Positions 48,623-57,097 of a DNA stretch of 64,000 bases are shown here, piece after piece. How positions within the stretch are numbered: position 1 is the stretch's first letter; every line of letters begins with the position of its first letter. Below the pieces are notes generated by a model, which saw nothing but the letters and a program-made list of their open reading frames with translations, was not told the DNA's origin and ran no database searches. The DNA is from Streptomyces sp. A2-16 (GTDB taxonomy: Bacteria > Actinomycetota > Actinomycetes > Streptomycetales > Streptomycetaceae): contig NZ_CP063808.1 in the NCBI RefSeq assembly GCF_018128905.1, positions 9,114,001-9,178,000 of the forward strand, read 5' to 3'. The position numbers and the translations under genes are program-made.

Positions 48623-51600
48623 ATGCGAAGACACCACGCCTTCTGGGCCGTGGCAGGAGCGGCCGGACTGCTCGCGGGCGTGATCACGCCCGCCGCGGCC
48701 GGTCCCGGATCGCAGGTCACCGCACCGGAATCCACTCCCGTGCGGAGCGGCACCGGGACCGGTGCGACGAGTACGCAGACCGTCACCCTCATCACCGGTG
48801 ACACCGTGTCCCTCAGCACCGGACCGGACGGCAAGCAGGCCGTCGACGTCCGGCGCGGCAAGGGCCGCGAGGCCGCCACCTTCCTGTCCAGCGAGAAGGA
48901 CGGCGAGGTCAGTGTCCTGCCGTCGGACGCGATCCCGCTCGTGAACGCGGGCCGTCTCGACCCGGCCCTCTTCAACGTCACCCAGCTGGTGAAGCAGGGG
49001 TACGCCGACACGAGGACCGGCGACACCCCGGTGATCGCGACGTACACGAAGGGCAGCGCGACCCCCGAGGGCGCGCGCCGGACGCTCGCGCTGCCCACGA
49101 TCGACGGCGCCGCGCTGAGCGCGAAGAAGTCGCCCGCCTTCTGGGCCGACATCGCCCCCGCGCTCGGCACCGAGCCCACGGCGAAGGCCGCGAAGACGCT
49201 CGGCGAGGGGATCGACAAGATCTGGCTCGACGGCAAGGTCGAGGCGTCCCTCGACGTCAGCGTGCCGCAGATCGGCGCGCCCGAGGTGTGGAAGTCGGGC
49301 TACGACGGCAAGGGCGTCAAGGTCGCCGTCCTGGACACGGGCGTGGACGCCGGTCATCCGGATCTCGCCGGGAGGATCGCCGGGTCGACGAGCTTCGTGC
49401 CGGGCCAGGCGGTGCAGGACGGCCACGGTCACGGCACCCATGTGGCGTCCACGATCGTCGGCTCGGGCGCGGCCTCGGACGGCAGGCGCAAGGGTGTGGC
49501 GCCGGGCGCGGAGCTGCTGGTCGGCAAGGTGCTGGGCAACGACGGCCGCGGCCAGGACTCCTGGATCATCGCGGGCATGGAGTGGGCCGCGCACTCCGGC
49601 GCGAAGATCGTGTCGATGTCGTTGGGCGGTGACGCGTCCGGCCCCTCGGACGTGCTGAGCGAGACCGTCGACGAGCTGTCCGCGTCCACCGGCACCCTCT
49701 TCGTGATCGCGGCGGGCAACTCCGGCCCGACCGAGCAGACCATCGGCACTCCGGGCATCGCCGACTCGGCGCTGACGGTCGGCGCGGTCGACAAGTCCGA
49801 CAAGCTGGCCTCGTTCTCCAGCCGGGGCCCCCGTATCGGCGACTACGCGGTCAAGCCGGAGATCACCGCACCGGGCGCGGCCATCACCGCGGCCCGCGCG
49901 GCCGGCACCACCATGGGCACGCCGGTCGACGACTACTACACGACGTCGAACGGTACGTCGATGGCGACCCCGCATGTCGCGGGCGCCGCCGCGCTGGTCG
50001 CGCAGGCCCATCCGGACTGGACGGGACAGCAGATCAAGCAGGCGCTGGCGACCACCGCGAGGACGAACACCGTCAACTCCGTGTTCGAGCAGGGCGACGG
50101 CCGGGTCGACGCGGTACGGGCCGTCGACCAGGGCGTGTTCGCGACACCGACGCTGAGTTTCGGCACGTACGAGGAGAGCGACGCCGAAGCCGACAGCAAG
50201 GACGTCACCTACACCAACACCACCGACAAGGCGGTGGAGTTGAAGGTTGCCTCGTCCCTGCCCGGTGCCGCCCTGAACGCGGACACCGTGACCGTCCCGG
50301 CGAAGGGCACCGCCACCGTGGGGGTGACGGTCGACCCCGCCGAGGAGGCGACGGGCCGGTACACGGGCCACATCACCGCGAGCGCCGACGGCGTCCGGGT
50401 CACCACCGCCATCGGCTTCGAGAAGCTGGCCAAGACCTACGATCTGAAGGTGTCGCTGGTGGGCCGGGACGGCAAGCCGTCCACCTCGGCGTCGATCTTC
50501 ATGCTCTCGGAACTGAACGGCGCGTATCCGGACGTCCACGGGTTCCTCGGCAGCGGCTACACGTTCAAGGTGCCGGCCGGCACGTACAACATGGCGTCGT
50601 GGATCTCCCAGCGGGACGCGGCCGGACTGGAGGTCAACACCTCCATCGTCGGCGATCCGGAGGTCAGGGTCGACAGGAACACCGAGGTCGTCCTCGACGC
50701 CCGCAAGGCGGTCGAGATCAAGCCGAGGACCAAGGAGGACTCCGAGTTCCAGGGCTTCAGCACCAGTTGGCACCGGGAGGGCCCGGGCAGCGCATGGGGG
50801 CTGACCTACAGCCAGGGCTGGTGGACCGACCACGTCTACGTGGCGCCCACCGAGAAGGTCACCCAGGGCATGTTCGAGTTCTCCCCGAAGTTCCGTCTGT
50901 ACGCCAAGGAGCTGACGGCGAGCGTCATCAGCCCCGAGAAGTACGCGCTGCCCCTCGACTACGCGCAGACGGACACCGGTTTCCCGGTGCGGATCAGCGG
51001 TGACCGCACGGTCCGGGCGGTGGACGCGGGCAGCGGCGCCACGGCCGACTTCGACGGTCTCGACGTCAAGGGCAAGGTGGCGGTCGTCCGGGTGGGCGCC
51101 GGAAAGACGGCGGACGAGGCGCTGGCCAACGCGACCGCGGCCGGGGCCGGTTACGTCCTCGCCTACCACGAGACGCCCGGCTACTGGATCTCCTGGGTGA
51201 AGAGCGCGTCCATCCCGTTGATGACCGCGACCGGCGAGGACGGCGCGAAGCTCGGCGCCCTGCTCAAGAGCGGGAAGAAGGTCCAGCTGAAGCTGACGGG
51301 CACCGCGGTCAGCCCGTACGTGTACTCCGTGATGTTCCCGCAGCCGGGCGCCGTCTCGGCCGACCAGACGTACGACCTGAACAGCTCCAACACCGTGAGG
51401 CAGACGGTCCGCTACCACGGGGACCGGGCCGGCCGGATCGGCAAGGACTCCGTGTACCGGTACCGTCCCTGGCAGAGCGCCGACATCGAGACCAGCAACA
51501 ACGTGCAACTCGGCACGGAGCGCACCGAGTACTACAACGTCTCCGACAGCCGGATCTGGCACGCCGTCCATCCCGACGCGAACGCGACCAAGCCCCAGTG

Positions 51601-52300
51601 GGATTCCGTGCAGACCTTTGACAAGGCCGGCAAGGTGCCCTCCGAGGACTGGCTGCGCCAGATCGTGCGCCCGGCGACCAGTGAGCAGTACGGCCTCTCC
51701 CAGCGCACCGGCGACAAACTGACCCTCGCGATACCGGAGTTGAGCGACTCCACGCCGGGGCACTTCGGGTCGGTGGACAACGCCCAGGACACCGCGAAGG
51801 GCAAGCTGTACGCGGACGGACAGCTGGTCGGCGACACCAAACTGGGCGGACTCGGCACCTTCGACGTCCCGGCGGCGAAGGCCTCCTACCGCCTCGTGCT
51901 CGACGCACGGCGCACGGCCGGCTGGGGCGCGTACTCCTCCGGCACCCATACCGAATGGTCCTTCGCCTCGGCACACACGGACCAGCGGACGGCGCTGCCG
52001 CTGCTCTCGGTCGACTACGGCGTGGCCGGGCTCGACCTCCTCAACCGCGCCGACCGCAAGCACACGTCGCAGCTCCGGGTCTCCGTACGAGACCAGTCGG
52101 GCAGCGTCAAGGCCGGTGCCCTGAAGGCGTGGGTCTCCTACGACGACGGCACGTCCTGGAAGGCGGTGAAGGTGAAACACGGCGAGCTGCAGCTCAAGCA
52201 CCCGAAGGGCGCCCGGTTCGTGTCGCTGCGCGTGCAGGCAGCCGACAGGAGCGGCAACGGGGTCGATCAGACCGTGCTGCGGGCGTTCGGACTGAAGTAG
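48623..52300 (+). CDS. Secreted subtilisin-like serine protease (S8 family)
   Basis: A 1225-residue secreted protease. A Sec signal peptide (MRRHHAFWAVAGAAGLLAG, cut after ITPAAA) is followed by a pro-region, then the S8 domain with the triad: Asp in AVLDTGVDAGHPD near residue 238, His in DGHGHGTHVAS near residue 271, and Ser in SNGTSMATPHVAG near residue 445. The second half has Ig-like and protease-associated stretches (VAVVRVGAGKTADEAL is PA-like) and ends without a membrane anchor. The size is typical of large Streptomyces peptidases that feed on proteins. The ATG follows AGGGGAGGA. Confidence 0.92.
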   Translation: MRRHHAFWAVAGAAGLLAGVITPAAAGPGSQVTAPESTPVRSGTGTGATSTQTVTLITGDTVSLSTGPDGKQAVDVRRGKGREAATFLSSEKDGEVSVLPSDAIPLVNAGRLDPALFNVTQLVKQGYADTRTGDTPVIATYTKGSATPEGARRTLALPTIDGAALSAKKSPAFWADIAPALGTEPTAKAAKTLGEGIDKIWLDGKVEASLDVSVPQIGAPEVWKSGYDGKGVKVAVLDTGVDAGHPDLAGRIAGSTSFVPGQAVQDGHGHGTHVASTIVGSGAASDGRRKGVAPGAELLVGKVLGNDGRGQDSWIIAGMEWAAHSGAKIVSMSLGGDASGPSDVLSETVDELSASTGTLFVIAAGNSGPTEQTIGTPGIADSALTVGAVDKSDKLASFSSRGPRIGDYAVKPEITAPGAAITAARAAGTTMGTPVDDYYTTSNGTSMATPHVAGAAALVAQAHPDWTGQQIKQALATTARTNTVNSVFEQGDGRVDAVRAVDQGVFATPTLSFGTYEESDAEADSKDVTYTNTTDKAVELKVASSLPGAALNADTVTVPAKGTATVGVTVDPAEEATGRYTGHITASADGVRVTTAIGFEKLAKTYDLKVSLVGRDGKPSTSASIFMLSELNGAYPDVHGFLGSGYTFKVPAGTYNMASWISQRDAAGLEVNTSIVGDPEVRVDRNTEVVLDARKAVEIKPRTKEDSEFQGFSTSWHREGPGSAWGLTYSQGWWTDHVYVAPTEKVTQGMFEFSPKFRLYAKELTASVISPEKYALPLDYAQTDTGFPVRISGDRTVRAVDAGSGATADFDGLDVKGKVAVVRVGAGKTADEALANATAAGAGYVLAYHETPGYWISWVKSASIPLMTATGEDGAKLGALLKSGKKVQLKLTGTAVSPYVYSVMFPQPGAVSADQTYDLNSSNTVRQTVRYHGDRAGRIGKDSVYRYRPWQSADIETSNNVQLGTERTEYYNVSDSRIWHAVHPDANATKPQWDSVQTFDKAGKVPSEDWLRQIVRPATSEQYGLSQRTGDKLTLAIPELSDSTPGHFGSVDNAQDTAKGKLYADGQLVGDTKLGGLGTFDVPAAKASYRLVLDARRTAGWGAYSSGTHTEWSFASAHTDQRTALPLLSVDYGVAGLDLLNRADRKHTSQLRVSVRDQSGSVKAGALKAWVSYDDGTSWKAVKVKHGELQLKHPKGARFVSLRVQAADRSGNGVDQTVLRAFGLK

Positions 52301-52370
52301 CGGTGCCGACGGGGACGGCTCGAAGCCGACGCGCCGGAGGTCAGTACAAACAGCCTTAACAAAGGTCGCC

Positions 52371-52376
52371 TACCGT
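52371..52376 (+). promoter_or_regulatory. Possible -10 element for the LuxR gene
   Basis: The hexamer TACCGT lies eight bases before the ATG at 52385. If used, the mRNA would be leaderless. No strong -35 element and no Shine-Dalgarno site are seen. Confidence 0.35.
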
Positions 52377-52384
52377 GCCGAGCC

Positions 52385-53386
52385 ATGGTGAACACGGCGT
52401 ACGACACGGCAGGGCAGACCCCCGCCGCGAGCCCCTGGGCCGCGGTGGGGGTCTCCGCGTTCGACGAGGTGCTGTACCAGGCCATCCTCAACCAGCCCGA
52501 CGCCGGCGCGGCCGGCTGGGCGCTGCTGACCGGCGCCTCCCCGGGCCTGGTCCGCGAGGCCTGCAACCGGCTGCTCACGCTCGGGCTGCTGCAACCACCG
52601 GACTCCATGGGCGGGTTACGCGCCGTCGACCCCCGGGTGGCGATCCGCGCGCTGATCAGGCGGCGCGAGACGGAGTCCGAGCTGCTGGCCGCGACCGCCG
52701 AGGAGATGGCGACCGCGTACGAGGCGGGGCTGCTGCGCGAGGAGCCGTCCCGGCTGGTCGAGGTGGCCTCCGGCGAGGGCGCCATCGCGGCCCGCCTGGA
52801 GGAGATGTACGCGCGCGCGGAGCACGAGGTGTGCCTTTTCGACACACCGCCGTATCTCGCCCCGGCCGGTCCACAGGTGGACCTCCAGGCCGATCTCCTC
52901 AGCCGCGGGATCGTCTCTCGTGGGATCTACTCGGCGACCGGCCTGGAGGATCCGAAGACCCTGTCCCGCGCCTTCAAGATGGTCGAACTCGGCGAGCAGG
53001 CGCGGGTGTTGCCGTCCGTGCCGCTCAAGCTGCTGGTGGTCGACGGATGCCGGGCGTTGCTGCCGCTGACCGCCTCCTCGGCCGGCGGCTACTGTGCCGT
53101 CGTGGTGTGGCACTCGGCGGTGACCGAGGCCCTGCAGAAGCTCTTCGAACTGGCCTGGCAGCAGGCTGCGCCGCTGGGCCAGGCGGTCGACGACGGTGAG
53201 CTCTCCGAGAGCGAGCGGACCTTGACCCGGCTGCTGGCGGCTGGAATGAAGGACGAGGCGGTGGCCCGCCATCTGGGGGTGAGTCTGCGGACCCTGCGGC
53301 GGCGGGTGAGCGAGCTCCAGGAGCGGCTGGGTGCGGCGAGCAGATTCCAGCTGGGGATGCGGGCCTCCCAACGGGGCTGGGTGTAG
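52385..53386 (+). CDS. LuxR-type transcriptional regulator with TrmB-like N-terminal region
   Basis: A 333-residue regulator. The N-terminal half reads like a winged-helix/TrmB segment with a helical linker (VREACNRLLTLGLLQPP). The C-terminal end has a LuxR-type helix-turn-helix in RLLAAGMKDEAVARHLGVSL followed by RTLRRRVSELQERLGA. Proteins of this layout sit beside extracellular protease genes in Streptomyces. The start lacks a Shine-Dalgarno site and the transcript may be leaderless. It follows the secreted subtilisin gene on the same strand after 84 bp, suggesting that it regulates it or shares its conditions. Confidence 0.85.
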   Translation: MVNTAYDTAGQTPAASPWAAVGVSAFDEVLYQAILNQPDAGAAGWALLTGASPGLVREACNRLLTLGLLQPPDSMGGLRAVDPRVAIRALIRRRETESELLAATAEEMATAYEAGLLREEPSRLVEVASGEGAIAARLEEMYARAEHEVCLFDTPPYLAPAGPQVDLQADLLSRGIVSRGIYSATGLEDPKTLSRAFKMVELGEQARVLPSVPLKLLVVDGCRALLPLTASSAGGYCAVVVWHSAVTEALQKLFELAWQQAAPLGQAVDDGELSESERTLTRLLAAGMKDEAVARHLGVSLRTLRRRVSELQERLGAASRFQLGMRASQRGWV

Positions 53387-53497
53387 CGGCGCTCGACCAG
53401 GGACGCGAGGAGGAGGACCACGGCCGCGCCAACTGCCTTACCCGACAAGCGATTCACCGCATCTCCTCCGTCCGGCCGCCGAAGTACCCTGCACTGT

Positions 53498-53923
53498 ATG
53501 GCCCTGACTCGCGAACAACGTGAACAGTTCCTGGCCGAGCCGCATGTCGCCGCGCTGGCGGTCGACGCGGGAGCGGGGCGCGCCCCGCTCGCCGTGCCGA
53601 TCTGGTACCAGTACGCACCGGGCGGCGACCTGTGGATCCTGACCGGCGCCGGGTCCCGCAAGCACCGGCTCATCGAGGCGGCCGGCCGCTTCTCCCTGCT
53701 GGTGGAACGCGTCGAACCCACCATCCGGTACGTGTCCGTCGAGGGCCCCGTCCTCGACACCGTCCCGGGCACCCTGGCCCACCTCCAGGAGATCTCCGCC
53801 CGGTACCTGCCGGCCGAGAAGGTCGAGGGGTACGTCAAGTTCGCCTCCGAGAACCACGGCGAATCAGTGATCATCCGGATGCGGCCCGAAAGGTGGGTGA
53901 CCTCCGACCTCGGTACCGTCTGA
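53498..53923 (+). CDS. Pyridoxamine 5'-phosphate oxidase-like split-barrel protein
   Basis: A 141-residue FMN- or F420-binding split-barrel protein. It has AALAVDAGAGRAPLAVPIWY followed by LWILTGAGSRKHRLIEAAG, and a second block SVEGPVLDTVPGT. It is close to the small PPOX-type class whose members use F420 or FMN in diverse reductions, so the cofactor is not known. It lies three bases before the PdxH-like gene on the same strand, so both are one operon. It may also be a stress-linked oxidoreductase. Confidence 0.8.
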   Translation: MALTREQREQFLAEPHVAALAVDAGAGRAPLAVPIWYQYAPGGDLWILTGAGSRKHRLIEAAGRFSLLVERVEPTIRYVSVEGPVLDTVPGTLAHLQEISARYLPAEKVEGYVKFASENHGESVIIRMRPERWVTSDLGTV

Positions 53924-53926
53924 GGC

Positions 53927-54592
53927 ATGGCAACGGATCTTCACGAGCTGCTCAGATCGCTGCGGGTGTGGGACCCGCAGGTCACCTCCCTGCCCTCCTT
54001 CGACCCCTCCGCGGCTCCCGCGACCCCGCTGGAGCTGTTCACCGCCTGGTTCGCGGAGGCGGTGGCGGCCGGGCAGACCGAGCCGCACACCATGTCCCTC
54101 GCGACGGCGGACGCGGAGGGCCGGCCGGACGTCCGCACCGTGATGCTGCACGGCGCGGACGAGGAGGGCTGGGCCTTCGCGAGCCACTCCCACAGCCGCA
54201 AGGGCGCCCACCTGGCCGAACGGCCGTACGCCGCCCTCGGTTTCTACTGGCCGGTGCTGGGCCGGCAGGTGCGGGTGAAGGGACCGGTGACCGCCGCGCC
54301 CTCCGGGGAGGGGCAGGCCGATCTGCACGCCCGCTCGACCGGCGCGCTGGCCGCAGCGCTCACCGGCCGGCAGAGCGAGGTGCTGGGATCCCTCGACGAG
54401 TTGGCGCGGGCGTCCGAGGCGGCCTGGGAGCGGGCGCAGCGGGAACCCGGCGCGCCCGTCCCGTCCTGGACGCTGTACCGCCTGCTTCCGGACGAGGTGG
54501 AGTTCTTCCAGGGCGACGAGCGCAGACGTCACGTACGGCTCACCTACCGCCGCACGGAAGGCGGTTGGGCTCAGGAGCTGCTCTGGCCCTGA
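53927..54592 (+). CDS. Pyridoxamine 5'-phosphate oxidase family protein (PdxH-like)
   Basis: A 221-residue FMN-dependent split-barrel enzyme with the PdxH order: MSLATADAEGRPDVRTVML, FASHSHSRKGAHLAERPYAA and VKGPVTAAP, then an acidic C-terminal region with FFQGDERRRHVRL. It would oxidise pyridoxamine or pyridoxine phosphate to pyridoxal phosphate. The PdxH C-terminal signature is only partly kept, so it could instead be a PdxH-like homologue of other function. The end overlaps the convergent acetyltransferase gene by 22 bases. Confidence 0.8.
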   Translation: MATDLHELLRSLRVWDPQVTSLPSFDPSAAPATPLELFTAWFAEAVAAGQTEPHTMSLATADAEGRPDVRTVMLHGADEEGWAFASHSHSRKGAHLAERPYAALGFYWPVLGRQVRVKGPVTAAPSGEGQADLHARSTGALAAALTGRQSEVLGSLDELARASEAAWERAQREPGAPVPSWTLYRLLPDEVEFFQGDERRRHVRLTYRRTEGGWAQELLWP

Positions 54593-55443
54593 AAGTCGTA
54601 CACCGCGAAGTCCGCCACCGGCCGGTAACCGATGCGCTGGTAGAGGCCGTTGCTGGTGGAGTTGGCCAGGTCGGTGAAGAGCAGCACCTCGTCGGCGCCC
54701 CGCTGCCGGGCGAGCCTGCTGACCTCGGCGGTGGCGGCACCGGCATACCCGCGGCCGCGCAGCGGGGCCGGGGTGTAGACGGGCGCCACCCGGATCTGGC
54801 CGGCGATCTGCGGGGTGAGGCCGGCCATGGAGACGGGGCTGCCGTCGGGGGCCTCCCAGAGGGTGACGCCGCCGTAGGCGAGGCGGGCGTCGGCCCAGGA
54901 CTCGGCGCGCACGCCGTCGCTCTCGCCGATGTCCCTGCTGAACTCGGCGAACCAGCGCACCAGAAGCTCCCGGTCGCCCTCCTCGGCGATCCGCGCCCGC
55001 CCCTCGGGCGCGGGCCGCGGGACGGTGAGCGTGTCGAGCCGGTACAGCCGCTGCCGCTGGTACGGCACGGCTGTAGCCCCGGTGTGCCGCCGCCAGGCCT
55101 CGGCGAACTCGGCGGCGGTCCCGGCCTCGGCACTGACCCCGGGCAGGGTCCGGCCCAGGGCCGCCAGATGGGCGGCGAGGGAGTCGGCCCGCGCGGGGGT
55201 CAGGGGTGTGAGATACAGCCGGTACGGCGGGGTCCGGAAGCAGGCCCCGCGCACGCTCCCGTCCTCCTCCAGCAGCCCGAAGAAGGGGGCCTCGTCGCCG
55301 TACGCGTGGAGCCCGCGGGTGCGCAGGCCCTCGGTCACGGTGAGCAGGACGGTGTGCAGGTCCGGCCGGGAGTGCAGGAAGTCCCCGGCGCGGGCGAGGA
55401 ACGCGTCGAGGTCGTCGGTGGAGTGCCAGGCTGTGGGAGGCAT
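54571..55443 (-). CDS. GNAT-family acetyltransferase
   Basis: A 290-residue acyl-CoA N-acyltransferase. The GNAT fold is in the C-terminal half, with VAPVYTPAPLRGRGYAGAAT (motif A, carrying the R/Q-x-x-G-x-G/A pattern) and SNGLYQRIGYRPV (motif B). The N-terminal half is the helical region of larger GNAT proteins. The substrate is unknown. The last 22 bases overlap the PdxH-like gene end on the opposite strand. It is unlikely to belong to the regulon. Confidence 0.85.
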   Translation of the reverse strand: MPPTAWHSTDDLDAFLARAGDFLHSRPDLHTVLLTVTEGLRTRGLHAYGDEAPFFGLLEEDGSVRGACFRTPPYRLYLTPLTPARADSLAAHLAALGRTLPGVSAEAGTAAEFAEAWRRHTGATAVPYQRQRLYRLDTLTVPRPAPEGRARIAEEGDRELLVRWFAEFSRDIGESDGVRAESWADARLAYGGVTLWEAPDGSPVSMAGLTPQIAGQIRVAPVYTPAPLRGRGYAGAATAEVSRLARQRGADEVLLFTDLANSTSNGLYQRIGYRPVADFAVYDFQGQSSS

Positions 55444-55482
55444 GCCTCATGATCCTGCGCGGGCGCGCCGGGCGCCCGCGAA

Positions 55483-56079
55483 TTATGCCGGTTCCGGATC
55501 GGTCGCCAGTCGCGCGTGCAGGTGCAGGTCGCGGAAGGTGTCGTGGCGGCCGGCCTCGAACATCGCGCCGCGCAGTGTGCCCTCGTAGCGGAAGCCGCAG
55601 CGTTCGGCGACGGTGCAGGAGGCGCCGTGGCCGAGGGCGTGGCCCAGTTCCAGTCGGTGCAGGCCGAGTTCGGTGAGGGCCCAGTGGGCGGCGAGGCCGA
55701 GCGCGCGGGTGGCGACGCCCCGGCCGCGGGCCTCGGGGAGCACCCAGTAGCCGACGCGGGCGGTGCGGAAGACGTGGTCGATCATGTTGACGCCGACGTG
55801 CCCGAGCGTCGTACCGGTCGACTCGTCCGTGATCCGGTACGACGCGCTCGTGCCCTGTGCCGCCTGGTCGGCCTTGCGTCGCATGGCGGCACGGGCGCCG
55901 TCGAGGTCGTGGATCAGGGTGAGGGGGGTGTTCCAGCGCCCGAACTCGGGGTCCAGGAAGGCGCGCAGCCAGTCCCGCACCTGGGCGTCGGAGTCCGCGT
56001 CCCAGGCGCACAGGCGCAGGCCGTGGCCGTGCAGCGGGGTGAAGGGGCGGGCGAGGTGCTGGTCGTCGACGTCGGTCAT
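55483..56079 (-). CDS. GNAT-family acetyltransferase (RimJ/RimL type)
   Basis: A 198-residue GNAT protein related to RimJ/RimL ribosomal protein acetyltransferases. It has VGYWVLPEARGRGVATRAL, motif A, and CTVAERCGFRYEGTLRGAM, typical of this group. Substrates in the group include ribosomal proteins, antibiotics and other amines. The ATG at 56079 is chosen over 56091, which overlaps the neighbouring gene. It is the last of three minus-strand genes with the DUF35 and DoxX genes (eight bases between stop and start), but co-regulation is unproven. Confidence 0.85.
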   Translation of the reverse strand: MTDVDDQHLARPFTPLHGHGLRLCAWDADSDAQVRDWLRAFLDPEFGRWNTPLTLIHDLDGARAAMRRKADQAAQGTSASYRITDESTGTTLGHVGVNMIDHVFRTARVGYWVLPEARGRGVATRALGLAAHWALTELGLHRLELGHALGHGASCTVAERCGFRYEGTLRGAMFEAGRHDTFRDLHLHARLATDPEPA

Positions 56080-56087
56080 CCGCCCAT

Positions 56088-56495
56088 TCAAACCGCCCCG
56101 GACGTCCCGTGCGGCCTGAATTTCGGCACCCCGTCCGGGAAGACGGCCTCCAGGTCCAGCCCGGCCCGCAGGTCCTCGTGCGCGCAGTCCACGATCTCCG
56201 TCATCATCCGGGGCCCCTCGGCGAGGTCGACGACGGCGGCGACGTACGGGGTGCGGTCCTTGAAGGGCGGCAGGTCGTTGCGGTGGACGACGGACCAGGT
56301 GTGGAGCGTGGCCCGGCCGGTCGCGGCGGACCAGGAGACGTCCTCGCTCCAGCAGCGCGGGCAGAACTCCCGCGGGTAGTGGTGGACTCGGCCGCAGGTT
56401 CCGCAGTGCCTGAGCAGCAGGACGCCCCGCGCCGCCGCGTCCCAGTAGGTCCGCGTGAAGGCGTCCGCCTCCGGCAGGTCGTACCGCGCGCCCAT
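56088..56495 (-). CDS. DUF35 (zinc-ribbon OB-fold) protein, second copy
   Basis: A 135-residue protein with the zinc ribbon CGTC (Cys31, Cys34) and CPRC (Cys45, Cys48), then an OB fold (LHTWSVVHRNDLPPFKDRTP). It is a likely partner of a thiolase-like Ltp protein, but the nearest Ltp gene is 8 kb away at 47258. The ATG at 56495 overlaps the DoxX stop by one base, so the genes are coupled. The palindrome at 56947 upstream of the DoxX gene places the pair in the regulon. Confidence 0.88.
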   Translation of the reverse strand: MGARYDLPEADAFTRTYWDAAARGVLLLRHCGTCGRVHHYPREFCPRCWSEDVSWSAATGRATLHTWSVVHRNDLPPFKDRTPYVAAVVDLAEGPRMMTEIVDCAHEDLRAGLDLEAVFPDGVPKFRPHGTSGAV

Positions 56496-56941
56496 CAGAA
56501 CCAGCCCAGCGCGGCGTCCAGCGACCAGGTCTGCCAGGACATCGCGAACAGGGCCACGACCGAGATGAGGGCCATCATCGAGTTCTGCCCCTGCTCGGCC
56601 CAGTCGTGGATCATCAGGGTGAAGTAGAGGACGTTCAGGAGCAGGCCGCCGACGAGGGCGAGCGGGGTCAGGAAGCCGAGGATCAGGCCCGCGCCGAGGG
56701 CGAGTTCGGCGTACGCGACGACGTACGCCATCGTCCTGGGGCGGGGCGCGACCACCACGTCGAAGCCGCTGCGGACCGGGGTCCAGCGGTGCTTGGCGGC
56801 GATGTCCGCGGCCCAGGTGATGCCGCCGCCCTCGAACCACGTGCTCTTGTCCTTGTGCCGCCAGCTCTCCAGCCACCACAACCCGAGGCCTATGCGCAGG
56901 ACGGCGAGCCATTCGGCTCCGGTGAGCCAGATCGTGTCCAT
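56495..56941 (-). CDS. DoxX-family membrane protein in the palindrome regulon
   Basis: A 148-residue membrane protein with a hydrophobic start (WLTGAEWLAVLRIGLGLWWL) and further helices in YVVAYAELALGAGLILGFLTPLALVGGLLL and SMMALISVVALFAMSW. This is the DoxX-like layout. DoxX proteins have no settled biochemical role; here one is encoded upstream of a DUF35 gene under a CTGAC-N5-GTCAG site at 56947, six bases before its start. It may be a membrane component of the catabolic system, for example in electron transfer or uptake; this is inference. Confidence 0.82.
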   Translation of the reverse strand: MDTIWLTGAEWLAVLRIGLGLWWLESWRHKDKSTWFEGGGITWAADIAAKHRWTPVRSGFDVVVAPRPRTMAYVVAYAELALGAGLILGFLTPLALVGGLLLNVLYFTLMIHDWAEQGQNSMMALISVVALFAMSWQTWSLDAALGWF

Positions 56942-56946
56942 GAAAT

Positions 56947-56961
56947 CTGACGGTACGTCAG
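56947..56961. promoter_or_regulatory. Operator-like palindrome CTGAC-GGTAC-GTCAG (site 8)
   Basis: A perfect dyad inside ATCTGAC...GTCAGAT. It lies six bases upstream of the DoxX start at 56941, so the site is at or over the transcript start for that operon. The tannase-like gene on the other strand starts 137 bp away. Confidence 0.78.
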
Positions 56962-57097
56962 ATCACCGGTTCCGGGAAGCCTGTACGCCGGCCGTGAAGC
57001 TGTGCATCCTCCATGAATGACCACGGATTGTTGGCAATTTTGTCTGCACTCTGGCTACGTTCGCAGACGTCAGCAGAAACCGCCGAGGGAGCGAACC

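Noticed and set aside
48563..52201. Long minus-strand open frame opposite the protease gene
   Set aside because: It mirrors the codon pattern of the subtilisin gene, which has a signal peptide and catalytic triad. The opposite frame is Arg/Gly/Val-rich low-complexity sequence without domains.
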